The notes under the pieces are model-generated. The model was given only the letters and a program-made list of their open reading frames with translations, had not been told where the DNA came from and searched no databases. From Neurospora crassa OR74A (taxonomy: Eukaryota > Ascomycota > Sordariomycetes > Sordariales > Sordariaceae), in the NCBI RefSeq assembly GCF_000182925.2, contig NC_026504.1:620001-684000 (forward strand): a DNA stretch of 64,000 nt, written 5' to 3'. Each line of letters opens with the position of its first letter. The first letter of the stretch is position 1. Shown piece after piece: positions 21,103 to 31,029 of the stretch. The translations under genes and the position numbers were made by a program.

Positions 21103-22260
21103 TCAATCGGTAAGGGCCTCGCCGGTGGTTCAAGCGAACGTTGAGGTTGTCGTAGGTTGACCTCGAGTGTTGAGAGGGTGAAGTTCGGGTTCGAGAGGGT
21201 TGGTGAGAAAATGGAAAGATGGAGAGGTTGTGGATGACGGATTGACAACAGGACGTGTGCTTGCTGGTTCTGTACATTTATAAGAAGTCGACTGTACAGA
21301 ATTTCGTCTGAAGGAAGGGAAAGTCAGGTCTGAATTTCCGGAAGTCCTGGTGCAGGTAGGTACCTGTAAACAAGCGGAGTACGGGTGCTACTGCGGACTT
21401 CACATTCCACCCCCGCGTTTTTGCGAACCTGATGCTCCTGCATGCAAAGACTGAATAGGTACTCTACCGGCATTCACTGTGCTTTGCAACTTCACTTCCT
21501 TGGAGCGGGGCTTGTGGGCAGCAGCTCCCTTTCTGCCAGCTGCAAGCCGAAGGTGCGGAAGGTGCGGAGATTTCCAATTCACGTCTCCAAATGTGCAGGA
21601 GAACTCGGGGAAAATACCAAGCAGTCCCTACTCGCATGATCTGAAGAAGATGAACACTCTTCTTTCCCTTCCTCGACTGTCAATGATCTAAAGGTAGGTA
21701 CCTCTAGCGAATCTTGAGTACAACTGGAGAAGGAGCAGCTACATGCACGACTGGCTGTACGTCGTGACAAATCTGTGCGCATTTATTCCTCCATATATGT
21801 TTCCATCGAAATATTGAGGTGCCTCTCGGTATGTGTACAATTTCTCTCCCACAGAATTGTGATGTCCGTCGAGTTAATGGCGTCCCCTCCGGCCACCTTC
21901 ATCAATGTAGCAGTCTACATATGTCCGATTTTTCTCGTCTTAGTTTTTCCAAAACTGCCAGTTCATCACTGGTACAGAGAAAGTCCCTTCTGAACTGAAA
22001 ACATTGTCGTCAGCTCCTTGGTTTGATCCCTGACACGGCCTTCGATCATCTCAAACCAAGTTTTGTCGTTTCCTTCAATGTTCTGGAGTTTCTCATCAAG
22101 GGCTCATCTACTACACTTCGGCCGTCTTATTTGAATCAAGCACGAGAGTTCTCATTTCAAAGCACTGCACACAAATGAAGGAGATACTGAAAAATGAATC
22201 AAATGCAGGTCTCTTGAAGTACGCTACCGCCCTCCAATTTGACAACCCCGGTTTTCGGCC
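21103..22260. other. DG1-DG2 intergenic region
   Basis: DG1 promoter side and DG2 3' side. It has TACCTCTAG motifs (for example near 21695-21706). No further DG fragment was recognised. Confidence 0.5.
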
Positions 22261-23715
22261 TTACAAAGCCCATTCGACGTCCTCCACAAACTTTTTTCTG
22301 CGTCCTCTTTTGTTCCTTCTCGGAGCCCTGTGGGACCAGTCGTTGTGGTTCGAATTGAGGGCCTTGACGGTGACATCGGAGTGCTCGTGCTCTTCTCCAG
22401 TGTCTTCCCTGTTCGGCCAACCACGTTCTAAATTGTTATCCTCAGCGTTGTCCATTCCATCCTCACAGTCATTGTCCTGACCTAGGCTGTCCATCTCATC
22501 TGGCCAACCACTGCCCGTGTTGTCACCCGAGCTGTCCTTGGAACTCTGGCTCCAGTCGTCGAATCCCTCCATGCCCTCCGACCACCCAGTGCCGGAGCTG
22601 TCGCTTGGTGTTGATGCCGGTGGTTCGAGGTCCAACTTCGCCATGTTATTCACAAGGAGTCTGGACGTCGAGTTGGAAGAAGTATCACACTCGGCCTGGG
22701 CCGGCTGCCAAGAGGTGGTTTGGTCTTGCCTTTGATGCTCCCAGTTGTTTCGTCCACGTCTTTGGTATGTCTTGCCCTTCCCTCTGCCCTTTGCCTTTGG
22801 CTTCTGAGTAGGCGCCATTGCCAAGTTCCTCTGGTAGATGGCCGGATCAACCCACTCGAATGTGATAGGGGGAAGGTCTGCCTTATCGTCGAACCAAGTA
22901 ACCCATTCGGCTTCGGTCATCAGCATGAATCGCAAGAAGGCAATCAACTGGACGACAGTGTCATTACACCCATTGTGCAACGGAAGCCCCTCACCCAAAG
23001 CGCCCAAGGAGCTGAAGGCCTTTTCACCCTTGGTCTTTGCGTTCCTTGTGTTTGGGTTGTCGTGGAACCGAGCACGGAAGGGATACCAGATTTGGATATC
23101 CCACAACTCGATACTGGGGCACAGAGCTGCCAGATCAAGGCCACCATGGTAGAATGTGGACTCCTCGCAATGTGAGTCCCACACAATGACCTTGATGTTG
23201 CGGGTTATACCCGCGGCCTTCTCCTGGTCCGTCAAATTTTGGGTTGAAAGGCCCTTGACGATTTCAGCAAGGCGTCCCATGGTCTCGGCTTTCGTGAGGA
23301 AAGTCGAGTCGACAAAGCGACAGTGGTATGGCCTTGCGTGGTGAGCACGGCCAGGGTCCAAGTGGGCGTGGCGATGGTAGGGCGCCTCGCAAGTCTCCTC
23401 TGTTTTGTCCCGGAACTCTTCGGTGATGATGTGCTCCGAGACGATGAGTTTGGTAAGGCTTTCCAGGCGGCTGTTGCTGCCATCGGTGGGACTGGGGCGG
23501 CCGCTTGTTGATGGTCGATTTCTGGTGTCGTAAACCGCCACCCCGAGCTCCGACATCTTCTGATACTGAGTGATGCCGGGCCCGGAGAGGTGGTCGATAT
23601 TCTCGAAATCGACCGACAGGATAACTGGGTCTTCTTGCTTTAAGACGTGGCGGAACTCGCTGAGAGTCTTGTAGTCCCAAACGAGGGCTGGTTCCGTCGC
23701 TGTGATAGGCACCAT
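22261..23715 (-). CDS. DG2: DEDDh exonuclease-fold protein with GW-motif acidic tail
   Basis: A 484-residue protein starting at the ATG at 23715. Nuclease-like domain: LSVDFENIDHL (Asp36, Glu38), MSELGVAVYDTR, HHARPYHCRF (about 125-134), VIVWDSHCEE (Asp180), ELWDIQIW and LPLHNGCNDTV (His247, Asp252), so the full putative catalytic set is kept. After residue 300 comes a Lys/Gly/Arg linker (KAKGRGKGK), then a disordered Ser/Asp/Glu-rich tail with three GW motifs: GTGWSEGME (Trp378), GSGWPDEMD (Trp404) and RGWPNRED (Trp433). The end is a basic cluster APRRNKRGRRKKF. The tail resembles GW Argonaute-hook peptides, which bind the tryptophan pockets of Argonaute. The comparison is by eye only. Confidence 0.87.
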   Translation of the reverse strand: MVPITATEPALVWDYKTLSEFRHVLKQEDPVILSVDFENIDHLSGPGITQYQKMSELGVAVYDTRNRPSTSGRPSPTDGSNSRLESLTKLIVSEHIITEEFRDKTEETCEAPYHRHAHLDPGRAHHARPYHCRFVDSTFLTKAETMGRLAEIVKGLSTQNLTDQEKAAGITRNIKVIVWDSHCEESTFYHGGLDLAALCPSIELWDIQIWYPFRARFHDNPNTRNAKTKGEKAFSSLGALGEGLPLHNGCNDTVVQLIAFLRFMLMTEAEWVTWFDDKADLPPITFEWVDPAIYQRNLAMAPTQKPKAKGRGKGKTYQRRGRNNWEHQRQDQTTSWQPAQAECDTSSNSTSRLLVNNMAKLDLEPPASTPSDSSGTGWSEGMEGFDDWSQSSKDSSGDNTGSGWPDEMDSLGQDNDCEDGMDNAEDNNLERGWPNREDTGEEHEHSDVTVKALNSNHNDWSHRAPRRNKRGRRKKFVEDVEWAL

Positions 23716-23927
23716 GTTGTCTAATACGAATTGTTAGCACGAACTACCTACCTAGAGGTACTTTACCCGGTCGTATCGACAGTCTTACCTATCGTATTTC
23801 TTCGGTTAGGAATGATAAGGAGAGGACGGATGTTTGAGTTCGCTGTGTGGTGAGCTGAATAAAGATCCAGTTGTGGTTGTGGTGTCGAAAAAAAAGGGGA
23901 AATTCCAATTCGAAGGTGGGAGCTGGA

Positions 23928-23935
23928 TTTATATA
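23928..23935 (-). promoter_or_regulatory. TATA box of DG2
   Basis: Minus strand TATATAAA, about 215 bp upstream of the DG2 ATG. Confidence 0.45.
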
Positions 23936-24508
23936 GTGTAGGTTGTCGGAGAAACTAGAACCTTTCTACACTTCTACAGGTTTGAAGACAATATCATTAG
24001 AGGAACGAAAGTCGTTGGTGAAGGGAACTCTCAAGGTTTTCCGGGTAAGGCCCAAACGAGAATGTGAGGTTTTGGTCTCCACGGCCGCTGAAAGGACAAC
24101 GCACAAAATCAGGTTAAGGCGTGTTCGTTACCGCAGTAAAAAGTTAGCCCTGATATTGCATTACTGTGCAGATTCTACAGTTGTACTTCTGTACAGTAAT
24201 GCAAAGTTAAGGCACGCCAAGACCACGTCTCCTACTGAGCTGTGTTCGGGACCTCTATATACCTACCTAGGTACTAGTAGATGAAGTTATTCCAAGTAAA
24301 GGGGCAGGTCTTCTCGAATTACCTGTAGCCCAGTTCTTGAAGCACTATTCCTCGTTCCTCATCCATCAGGTCCTTCTCTCATGTCTTAATTTCCTATAAT
24401 ACCGCTGCAGAACTGTGCTATGTCCTTGCAATCCTCCATCCTCAAATCGCTGACAAGTCCGGGGACGTGATTCTCACGTTGAGATATCTATACCTGCCAT
24501 ACTGAGCT
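23936..24508. other. DG2-DG3 intergenic region
   Basis: Contains the hairpin described separately and a TACCTACCTAGGTAC motif near 24260-24275. No coding signal. Confidence 0.5.
24156..24204. repeat. Hairpin inverted repeat (16-bp arms)
   Basis: Left arm TTGCATTACTGTGCAG (24156-24171) and right arm CTGTACAGTAATGCAA (24189-24204) pair with one mismatch around a 17-nt spacer. Short outer matches (GGCGTG and CACGCC) flank it. It may be the core of a small foldback element. Confidence 0.75.
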
Positions 24509-26200
24509 TCAGCGGCGGTAAGCACCCGCATTGAATGTCTTCTTCTTTCCGCGGCGCAAATGATGGACGGTTTGCCACTCGTTACGCTCCGATGCGCAAC
24601 CGACAGACATGGAGGCGGAAGGAACATTTTCGTTGTTGGTGTCAGTCTTGGTGTGTTCGCTTGAGTCAAGCGTCGAGATAATCTCCGGATAGTCCATGTC
24701 TGCAGGCCATCCTGAAGCGCCGGCCGAGGTATCCTCCGAATCATCCACATCGCTCACGTCATCAGGCCATCCCGTGAATTCGTCCGAGGCATCACTCCTG
24801 TCATCCATCTCGGGAGGCCATCCGGAGAAGTTGGCTGTAAGATCACCCGAATCATTGCTCGACGGGCTGGAATTATCTGGCCAGCCGCTACCAGAGCGAT
24901 TGACCCAGTCCATGTCATTGTCAGTAGAGGTACCATATGTTCCGTCGGTGGTCCAAGTATCGGCGGGCCATCCAATGTTGGAGTTGTCGGCCCAGTCATC
25001 GTTTCTGTCCCAGTTGTTACCGCAACTGCTCGTTGACTCGGCCATCCATGCTTCCTGTCTGACACTGCTGTATGATGTCGCGTTATTGACGTCCAGAGGC
25101 GCTGGCTTTGTCGTGTAGGTCGTCTTTGGAGGCGATTTGCATTTTGTGGCTGTGTCCTTTCTGGGCTCTCTGGTGTTGTAGCTTTGTCCAACCCGAGGCT
25201 TTCCGCGGCCCTTGCCTTTCGACTTGGGCGTGGGGCTTTGCGCGATGTTGTGCTCGTAAATGGTCTTGTCAACCCAGTCGAAAGAAATCGGGGTCAGGTC
25301 GACCTTCTCATTGAGCCAAGCACCCCACTCAGCTTCTGCCATCACCATGCACCCAAGAAACGCAAGAACCTCCGCAACCGTGTCGTTAGTTGCGTTATGA
25401 AGGACGGTTGATGGGTGTCCCTCAGGATCCAGCGCTCCCACAACGCCCAACGATGCAAAAACGGTCTCGCCTGCTGTGCGGTAGTTGGGGAATCTAAGGC
25501 GGAAGGGCATCCATATCTGGAAGTCCCACATTTTGATATCGGAGCCGAGGTCGTCCAAGTTGACTCCAGCCTGGCTAAAGATCTTCTCTTCCATCTCCGC
25601 ACACCAAACGATAATTCTGACTTGTCGCTCGGCACCCGTCTTCATCTCGTCAGCGGTGAGGTTGCTGACCGTGGCCTGCCTTAAGACATCCTTCAGCCTT
25701 TCGACCCCCTGCTCCTTGCTGAGGCCGATAGTCGACCTCGCAAACATGCAGTGATAAGGCCGCGCTTTGTGCGGCGCTGGGGCCTTGTGTGGCTGCTTGG
25801 TGTTCTTGCGATGGTAAAAAGCTGGGCAAGTTCTCTCTGTGATACCCTTCCACTGGTCAATGATGATGTGCTCAGCGGTGATAGCCTTCGCAATACTTTC
25901 CAGACTGGGCTTCGAAATTGCTCCGCTTGATGTCTTGCTTTGTCGAGGATCATAAGTGGCGATCCCGATTTCCGACATCTTTCCGAAGAAATCCTGTCCG
26001 AACTCTTTGCCCAAGTGGTCGACGCACTCAAAGTCTACCGCAATGACCACTACGTCCTTGATCTGGTTACGGAAGTCGTGAAGATCTGCGAACGAGTAAA
26101 CGGCGGGTGGGTTTGATGCGCCGATTCGACCTGGAATACTGAGGCCTTCATCGAGGTCGCAGGAGTCCGAGTCCCAAGTCGAGTCCATAGTGAAAACCAT
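24509..26200 (-). CDS. DG3: DEDDh-fold protein with five GWP motifs; motif II Asp replaced
   Basis: 563 residues from the ATG at 26200. An in-frame ATG further upstream (26314) lies at the TATA-like TATAAG, so it is probably not transcribed as a start. Domain motifs: IAVDFECVDHL (Asp56, Glu58), MSEIGIATYDPR, PHKARPYHCMFARS (143-156), IIVWCAEMEEKIF where the usual WD is WC (Cys200), KMWDFQIW, and VLHNATNDTV (His268, Asp273). If the WD Asp is the second acidic ligand, this copy may be inactive. The tail is long, acidic and disordered, with five GW units: IGWPADTW (Trp411), SGWPDNSS (440), SGWPPEMD (461), TGWPDDVS (478) and SGWPADMD (498), spaced 17-29 residues. It ends in a basic patch (HHLRRGKKKTF). 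It is the richest GW tail of the cluster. Confidence 0.87.
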   Translation of the reverse strand: MVFTMDSTWDSDSCDLDEGLSIPGRIGASNPPAVYSFADLHDFRNQIKDVVVIAVDFECVDHLGKEFGQDFFGKMSEIGIATYDPRQSKTSSGAISKPSLESIAKAITAEHIIIDQWKGITERTCPAFYHRKNTKQPHKAPAPHKARPYHCMFARSTIGLSKEQGVERLKDVLRQATVSNLTADEMKTGAERQVRIIVWCAEMEEKIFSQAGVNLDDLGSDIKMWDFQIWMPFRLRFPNYRTAGETVFASLGVVGALDPEGHPSTVLHNATNDTVAEVLAFLGCMVMAEAEWGAWLNEKVDLTPISFDWVDKTIYEHNIAQSPTPKSKGKGRGKPRVGQSYNTREPRKDTATKCKSPPKTTYTTKPAPLDVNNATSYSSVRQEAWMAESTSSCGNNWDRNDDWADNSNIGWPADTWTTDGTYGTSTDNDMDWVNRSGSGWPDNSSPSSNDSGDLTANFSGWPPEMDDRSDASDEFTGWPDDVSDVDDSEDTSAGASGWPADMDYPEIISTLDSSEHTKTDTNNENVPSASMSVGCASERNEWQTVHHLRRGKKKTFNAGAYRR

Positions 26201-26314
26201 GTTGAAAAGTGTTGGTTGAGGTATTGATGATGCTGTTTGCTTTGAGGGTTGATTTAGACTGAATGTAAAGGGTGTTGAAAATAAAAGTTTCGAGGAGGAA
26301 GAACTGAAGGTCAT

Positions 26315-26320
26315 CTTATA
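26315..26320 (-). promoter_or_regulatory. TATA-like box of DG3
   Basis: Minus strand TATAAG about 115 bp upstream of the chosen ATG. It supports the start at 26200 over the upstream in-frame ATG. Confidence 0.4.
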
Positions 26321-26321
26321 G

Positions 26322-26383
26322 GATTACGGGAGAGAAAGTCGCCAGCAACGGGGGGCAGTGAATGAGAACGAACCATCAAGGTT
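26322..26383. repeat. DG3 promoter segment, copy A of a diverged duplication
   Basis: This stretch, with AGTCGCCAGCAACGGGG in its middle, aligns without gaps to 26890-26953 (AATCGCCATCCACGGGG), at roughly three quarters identity by eye. Confidence 0.6.
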
Positions 26384-27422
26384 TCATGCCAGGTCGAGAC
26401 TGAGGGCCGTCGAGTAATTCGGCTACACCAAGGTTCAGTGATGGTGCCGGGGGAATGATTCGGTAAATGCCGTACAAACCTTTATCCTTCACCAGACCTT
26501 CTGAGGCCGTCCACTGCTCCTGTGCGAATTTGAGATAGAGTAGCATGTAGAGGTATCATGGAGTTATCTATCCACGCTCTATAGTGTAGAGGTATAGATG
26601 GGTAGATCAGCCGTCCACGCTAAGAGCCTCAACTGTCCATTTCTTTTTTTCCCCTGTCCGCAGAGGTTAATTTTATGTTATTTCGGGATTAATGGATGTC
26701 AAAAGAGTTTCAGAAGTACCTACGTAGAGGGATTTGTGGACATGAGAGACTGGAGGCTTGGCCATCGAAAGTAGAAGTAACCATTGCTAAAAGCATGGAA
26801 GTACAATACCTAGAGGTAGCTGCAGACACATGTATCAAAAACTTCATTGAGTAGAGGTAAGATTCCATTCGACGTGGAACTACCTAGGTAGGATGACGGA
26901 AGAGGAAATCGCCATCCACGGGGCGCATTTAATGAAAACTAAACTACAAGGAGAAGGTAATGGATGGTTCATTCCGTTGATGAACGGGACGGTGGGTCTT
27001 GGGATATCCACGTAAATCGAGTCGTCAATTTATGAGGACCAGCTATCTGTGTCCGGGGTTCGGACGTCGGAAACTCAGTTTAGTGTGTCTGTAGAAGGAG
27101 GGAACGAAGTCGGCGGTATGAATCACGAATTTGTGCGAGAGCCTCAGTTCCTTCCATCATCCCGAAGAATATGTCGCGCTTTACCACCCCCTATGACTTG
27201 CACGTAGGTCATGAATGAATGTGGACACTCGAGAATGTGAAGCTGGACAACCTTCTAAACCGGGCACTTGTTTGATATTACGAAAAGAAAAGCCAAAGTC
27301 CACTTGAACTATCACTGACGATTGAAGGTGAAACTTTGACTGAAGACTCTTTGACTACCTCTAGGTACCGGTACCTGGGAACGCCCTGATACAGACCAGC
27401 TGACCTAACGTTGACCCAGTGA
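26384..27422. other. DG3-DG4 intergenic region
   Basis: About 1 kb without coding signal apart from the duplicated promoter piece at 26890-26953. It carries several TACCTAGAGGTA-like motifs (near 26808-26820 and 27356-27377). Confidence 0.5.
26890..26953. repeat. DG3 promoter segment, copy B
   Basis: Second copy of the segment at 26322-26383, now lying between DG3 and DG4 with no gene directly attached. It is a probable relic of a duplicated promoter. Confidence 0.6.
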
Positions 27423-28874
27423 CTACGAAAGACCCGGAATCTGCCTCGAGCACTCCTCTCGCTTGACAGCCTTCTTCTTCCGGGCCCTTTGTTTCCTCGA
27501 GGCGCCTCCTTTCCTCCCTGAGCTATGGTCTCCCTCATAGCCTTTTTCCACCTCCGTTGCACCACATTTTACCTGTATGTGGACATCTGAATCCTGGAGA
27601 TGGATGTTGCCCATCTCTTGGCTGAGGCTGGCAATTTCGGTGACGGCACCAGTGACGTTGGCGGCTTCAGGTCCTAGGTTCTGTCGCAGCGTTGTGACTT
27701 GCTGATGAGATTCCTGGAGCCGAGTGTTGCTAGGACTGGTCGTATTACAAGGGCCAGGTGTACCGTTTTGGCAATGTCTGTTGTAGTTGCCCCTGTGACG
27801 TGGTTCCTTCCAGCTTGACGATGGTTTTGTGTTTGAACACTGGCCGTGCTTTCCATTATAAGTGACATGGTTCCCATGCCCTTGCATCGGCGTCCTTGGC
27901 TGATGTCTCTTTTGGGTTCTGGGAGCCCGGCTTATGTTGTCCTCGTAAATTGATTCGTCTAACCAGTCGATAGAAATGGGAGAAAAATCGACCCTTTCGT
28001 CAAACCACGCCTTCCATTCGTCCTCAGTCATGACCGTCATACGCAGGAATGACAACAGCTGCGCAACCGTATCGTTGGTTGCGTTGTGAAGGACAGTGGT
28101 CGACGTCGTGCCTAGCACGCCCAAACTGGCGAATGCCATTTCCCCGCTTGCCTGACCGTTGTTGACGCCGTTGTTGAAGCGGATTCTGAACGGGCACCAT
28201 GCCTGAAGGTCCCAACCTTGGATGTCTTTGCCAAGTTCAGGAAGATGGATGTCGGCCTGGCAGAAGATCCGATCTTCGAGGCCGGAATCCCAGAAGAGAA
28301 GTCTCACCTCCCTTTCGTCTCCGTTCTTGATTTCCTCGGCGGTACGATTTTGTGTCGTAAGTCGGCGGAGAAGAGCCTTCAGCCAGTTGATAGACTCATC
28401 GCGGCTCAGAACGGTGGACCTTGCGAACTGGCAGTGGTATGGCCGCGCTTTGTGTGGTTTCCCGGACTTGTTTTTGCGACCTTTATGCCAAAAGGCTTTG
28501 CAGGTCATCTCCGTTTCGTGCTTCCACTCATCAATCAGGATGTGATGAGCGGTCGTCAATCTTCCCAAGTCCTCGAGATGCTTATTGGACTGTGAGGTGG
28601 TCGATGTGGTATTGAATAGCGTACTGGTAGAGGGACTGGTTCTTGGGTCATAAATCGTGATTCCAATTTCTGACATCTTGTCCAAGTCGCTCCCGACGTA
28701 GTTGTCGACAGTCTCGAAGTCGACAGCACAAATGATAACGTGCTTTGTTGAGAACTTGATCTGGAAAGACTCCAAGTCCTCAAACGAGTAAATCGGTGGA
28801 GGTGGCGGTGTGGTCTTATTCTTACGAGGCACCAACGCCTCGTCGTCAAGACTGTCATAGTCGTCGGAGTACAT
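27423..28874 (-). CDS. DG4: Gfd2/YDR514C-like DEDDh exonuclease-fold protein
   Basis: 483 residues from the ATG at 28874, about 80 bp below a TATAAAG box; an upstream in-frame extension begins at or before that box and is disfavoured. The start is acidic (MYSDDYDSLDDEALV), followed by a Pro run. Motifs: CAVDFETVDNY (Asp52, Glu54), MSEIGITIYDPR, PHKARPYHCQFARS (140-153), LLFWDSGLED (Asp196), QGWDLQAW and VLHNATNDTV (His263, Asp268); all putative ligands are present. The C-terminal third is low complexity, rich in Asn, Gln, His and Thr, without GW units. It ends with a Lys/Arg-rich tail (SRKQRARKKKAVKREE), a likely nuclear or RNA-binding signal. Pseudogene piece psi2 to its right is its closest relative. 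Confidence 0.86.
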   Translation of the reverse strand: MYSDDYDSLDDEALVPRKNKTTPPPPPIYSFEDLESFQIKFSTKHVIICAVDFETVDNYVGSDLDKMSEIGITIYDPRTSPSTSTLFNTTSTTSQSNKHLEDLGRLTTAHHILIDEWKHETEMTCKAFWHKGRKNKSGKPHKARPYHCQFARSTVLSRDESINWLKALLRRLTTQNRTAEEIKNGDEREVRLLFWDSGLEDRIFCQADIHLPELGKDIQGWDLQAWCPFRIRFNNGVNNGQASGEMAFASLGVLGTTSTTVLHNATNDTVAQLLSFLRMTVMTEDEWKAWFDERVDFSPISIDWLDESIYEDNISRAPRTQKRHQPRTPMQGHGNHVTYNGKHGQCSNTKPSSSWKEPRHRGNYNRHCQNGTPGPCNTTSPSNTRLQESHQQVTTLRQNLGPEAANVTGAVTEIASLSQEMGNIHLQDSDVHIQVKCGATEVEKGYEGDHSSGRKGGASRKQRARKKKAVKREECSRQIPGLS

Positions 28875-28951
28875 CTTGCTTGATTGGACTTGTCTTGACG
28901 ATAACAAAGATGAGGAAGTAAAGAATTGAGAGAGGAAGGAAAATTCACTTG

Positions 28952-28958
28952 CTTTATA
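28952..28958 (-). promoter_or_regulatory. TATA box of DG4
   Basis: Minus strand TATAAAG about 80 bp upstream of the chosen DG4 ATG. Confidence 0.45.
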
Positions 28959-29149
28959 GGAGTTTTGGGAGGAGGAAGACGGGAATATCCAACGCAACAG
29001 CATCCGTCACTGAACAAGGTTCCAGGTTCTTAGTGCTTTTGGGGCCAGACTCGGAGTGAAGGCATTCCAGCACAGGTTCTCTTCATCTTCTCACATTTAT
29101 CCACCGGATATCGACCCTTCACGTACACTTTCGAACTTCGCTTTCCACA

Positions 29150-29330
29150 GCGCCGTTTGACTGCCCTTTATCCAGGTTTTGGGTTGTAAGGTTTCGTGAG
29201 GAGAAATTCCTATGTGCGAGTTGTCCAAATGAACCCCAGCCTGGCCAAACTGGCAATCGTACGGTCAGGGCTTGTGGGGTATCTGGACTTGGTTGGCTTT
29301 TCAGTATTCCATTCTTCTCTGTCGGAGAAT
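29150..29330 (-). pseudogene. psi1: chimeric fragment of a DG gene
   Basis: The minus strand holds a remnant of the HKARPYHC motif (PHKP, stop, PYDCQF, near 29246-29282) joined directly to GQAGVHLDNS (near 29216-29248), which in DG3 (SQAGVNLDDLGSD) lies about 55 residues further on. The intervening DG sequence is missing, so this is an internally deleted relic. Stops interrupt it and no open frame spans it. Confidence 0.55.
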
Positions 29331-29439
29331 AGCAGCGACCTGTTTGTCCGGTAGTGGCCATGCACATATCCACAATGATAAACCTAGGAGGTATTAGGTA
29401 CACTTCGATACCTCTGCCTACTAGTAACATTCTGCTTGG

Positions 29440-29866
29440 CAATACTCTTAGGGATGGCCTTCATTTTTTCGATCGACTGATTGGTACGGCCGAAGATCGT
29501 CGACCTGGTAAACTGGCAGTGATATGGTCGCGCCGTGTGAGGGTTCCGGTCTTCTTCTTCCGGTCTCGATGCCAGAAGGCCTTGCAGGTTGTTTCAGTTT
29601 CATGCTTCCATTCTTCCACGAGAAAGTGGCTAGCGGTCGTTGACTTCGCTAGATCCTCCAGAGTGGTATTGGACGTTGAGGTACATGTATTGGTGGTTGT
29701 TTTTGAGGAGGAAGGACTGACCCGTGGGTCGTAGACGGCCGCCCCGATTTCCGACATCTTCTCGAGGTCGGTGCCGATGGACTATCCACTGTTTCGAAGT
29801 TTATGGCACAAAAGATGACATGTTTCGTGGACTCTTGAAAGGACTGTAAATCGTCAAAAAACAACT
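29440..29866 (-). pseudogene. psi2: N-terminal DG fragment, DG4-like
   Basis: Three frames in turn match the first half of DG4. FDDLQSFQESTKHVIF...INFETVD covers motif I with Asn in place of Asp. After a frame change come MSEIGAAVYDPR and HETETTCKAFWHRDRKKK. After another come remnants of ARPYHCQF. The motif III half is absent. At its 5' end it abuts psi3, which is a C-terminal piece of another copy. Confidence 0.8.
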
Positions 29867-29899
29867 GGCAGATGTGTTTTCCTTGCCATCCGGTTTCTT

Positions 29900-30395
29900 T
29901 GCCTTCTGCTCCTCCACTGAGTTGTTGCTAGAGGTACCTCTAGGTACCGTACCCCGAACACCCGGCGCGGAAGGCGCTTGTGAGGTGAAGTCGTTAGAGG
30001 TATAGTGGGGAGTAGGCTTTGTAACACGTTTGGGCTGCTCGTTGACATAGTGATTGTAAGCAGGGAGTCGTCCCTGACCATGCCTGTTGTGGGCATTCTT
30101 GTGGAGAGCCCTTGGTCTAATATTGAAATTCTCCTGATAAATATCAAGATTTACTCATGACATGGCCATGGCACGGCACTAGGTTGCGCAACCAACGGAA
30201 CCAAAGGTCCCACTCTGTCTTTGTCATAGATATAATCTTGAGCAGAGATAACAACTGCGCTTTACGCAGTCATTTGTGGCGTTGTGCATGTTAAGACCAT
30301 TTCCAAGAGCGCCGAGCGACTTGAACGCTTCTTCTCCGCCCGTCTGACCCTTCTGAATGCTTACAGTTCGTGTTCAAGTTGGGTTTTTGAAGGAT
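29900..30395 (-). pseudogene. psi3: C-terminal DG fragment, DG5-like
   Basis: The minus strand reads GGEEAFKSLGALGNG...MHNATNDCV and, after stops and frame changes, NIYQENFNIRPRALHKN and SQAPSAPGVRGT. These align with DG5 (GEEAFGSLGALGDG...LHNATNDAV; TIYEDNFSSRPKALRD; QTPSVPAVRGS). Several stops make it non-functional. The nuclease motifs I and II are missing. Confidence 0.8.
29928..29943. repeat. Perfect 16-bp palindrome CTAGAGGTACCTCTAG
   Basis: A perfect example of a palindromic motif that recurs in partial form through the window. It lies inside the decayed region between psi2 and psi3. Confidence 0.85.
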
Positions 30396-31029
30396 AAGTT
30401 GTCCCGGTAACGCCCTTTCATTGCAACAAGATTACCTCTATGGATAGGCAGTGTAGGTGGAAGTGCAAGGTACTATATAGTACCTAGAGGTATGCTGTAA
30501 GTTCCTATTCCATCACTTGGTTTTTTTCAAAACAATGTTACTGTGTTCCAATCACGCTATATACCAGATCTTCTGAATGATTTTACGGAGTTTTCCAACG
30601 TCTTTTGTTCATCGGAAGCAGCAAATAGCAACCTTTTCCGCCTCGGAAGGCTTTCGAGACCATGAAGAGAAGGAACAAGGGAGTCTAGATGATGACAGTT
30701 GGTAAGGACGTGATTAATGACTATTTCTGTATGAGTAGAAGCTACAACCATGTTCAATATCATTTCCACTTGCCATGACCGGGCATGCAAATCGCATTCT
30801 GTCGCTGTAGTGGTAGGAGCAAACTAGAGGTAGTACATGTCTCCTCCACATGCCCAATCTCAACGGGTTGATCCTTCTCCCTCCTTTTCATTCCCTCCTC
30901 CCCCCCGCGGACGATATTGTCTCGCTCCAGGTATCCACAAGTAGAAGTACCTCCAGAAAGCTGGACCGTGTGTCCACATCCACGAGAAGTGGAATGACCG
31001 CTACCCACCGTGAAGGTATCTATCTCCTC
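30396..31029. other. psi3-psi4 spacer
   Basis: No coding signal recognised. It contains TAGTACCTAGAGGTA near 30477-30492. Confidence 0.5.
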
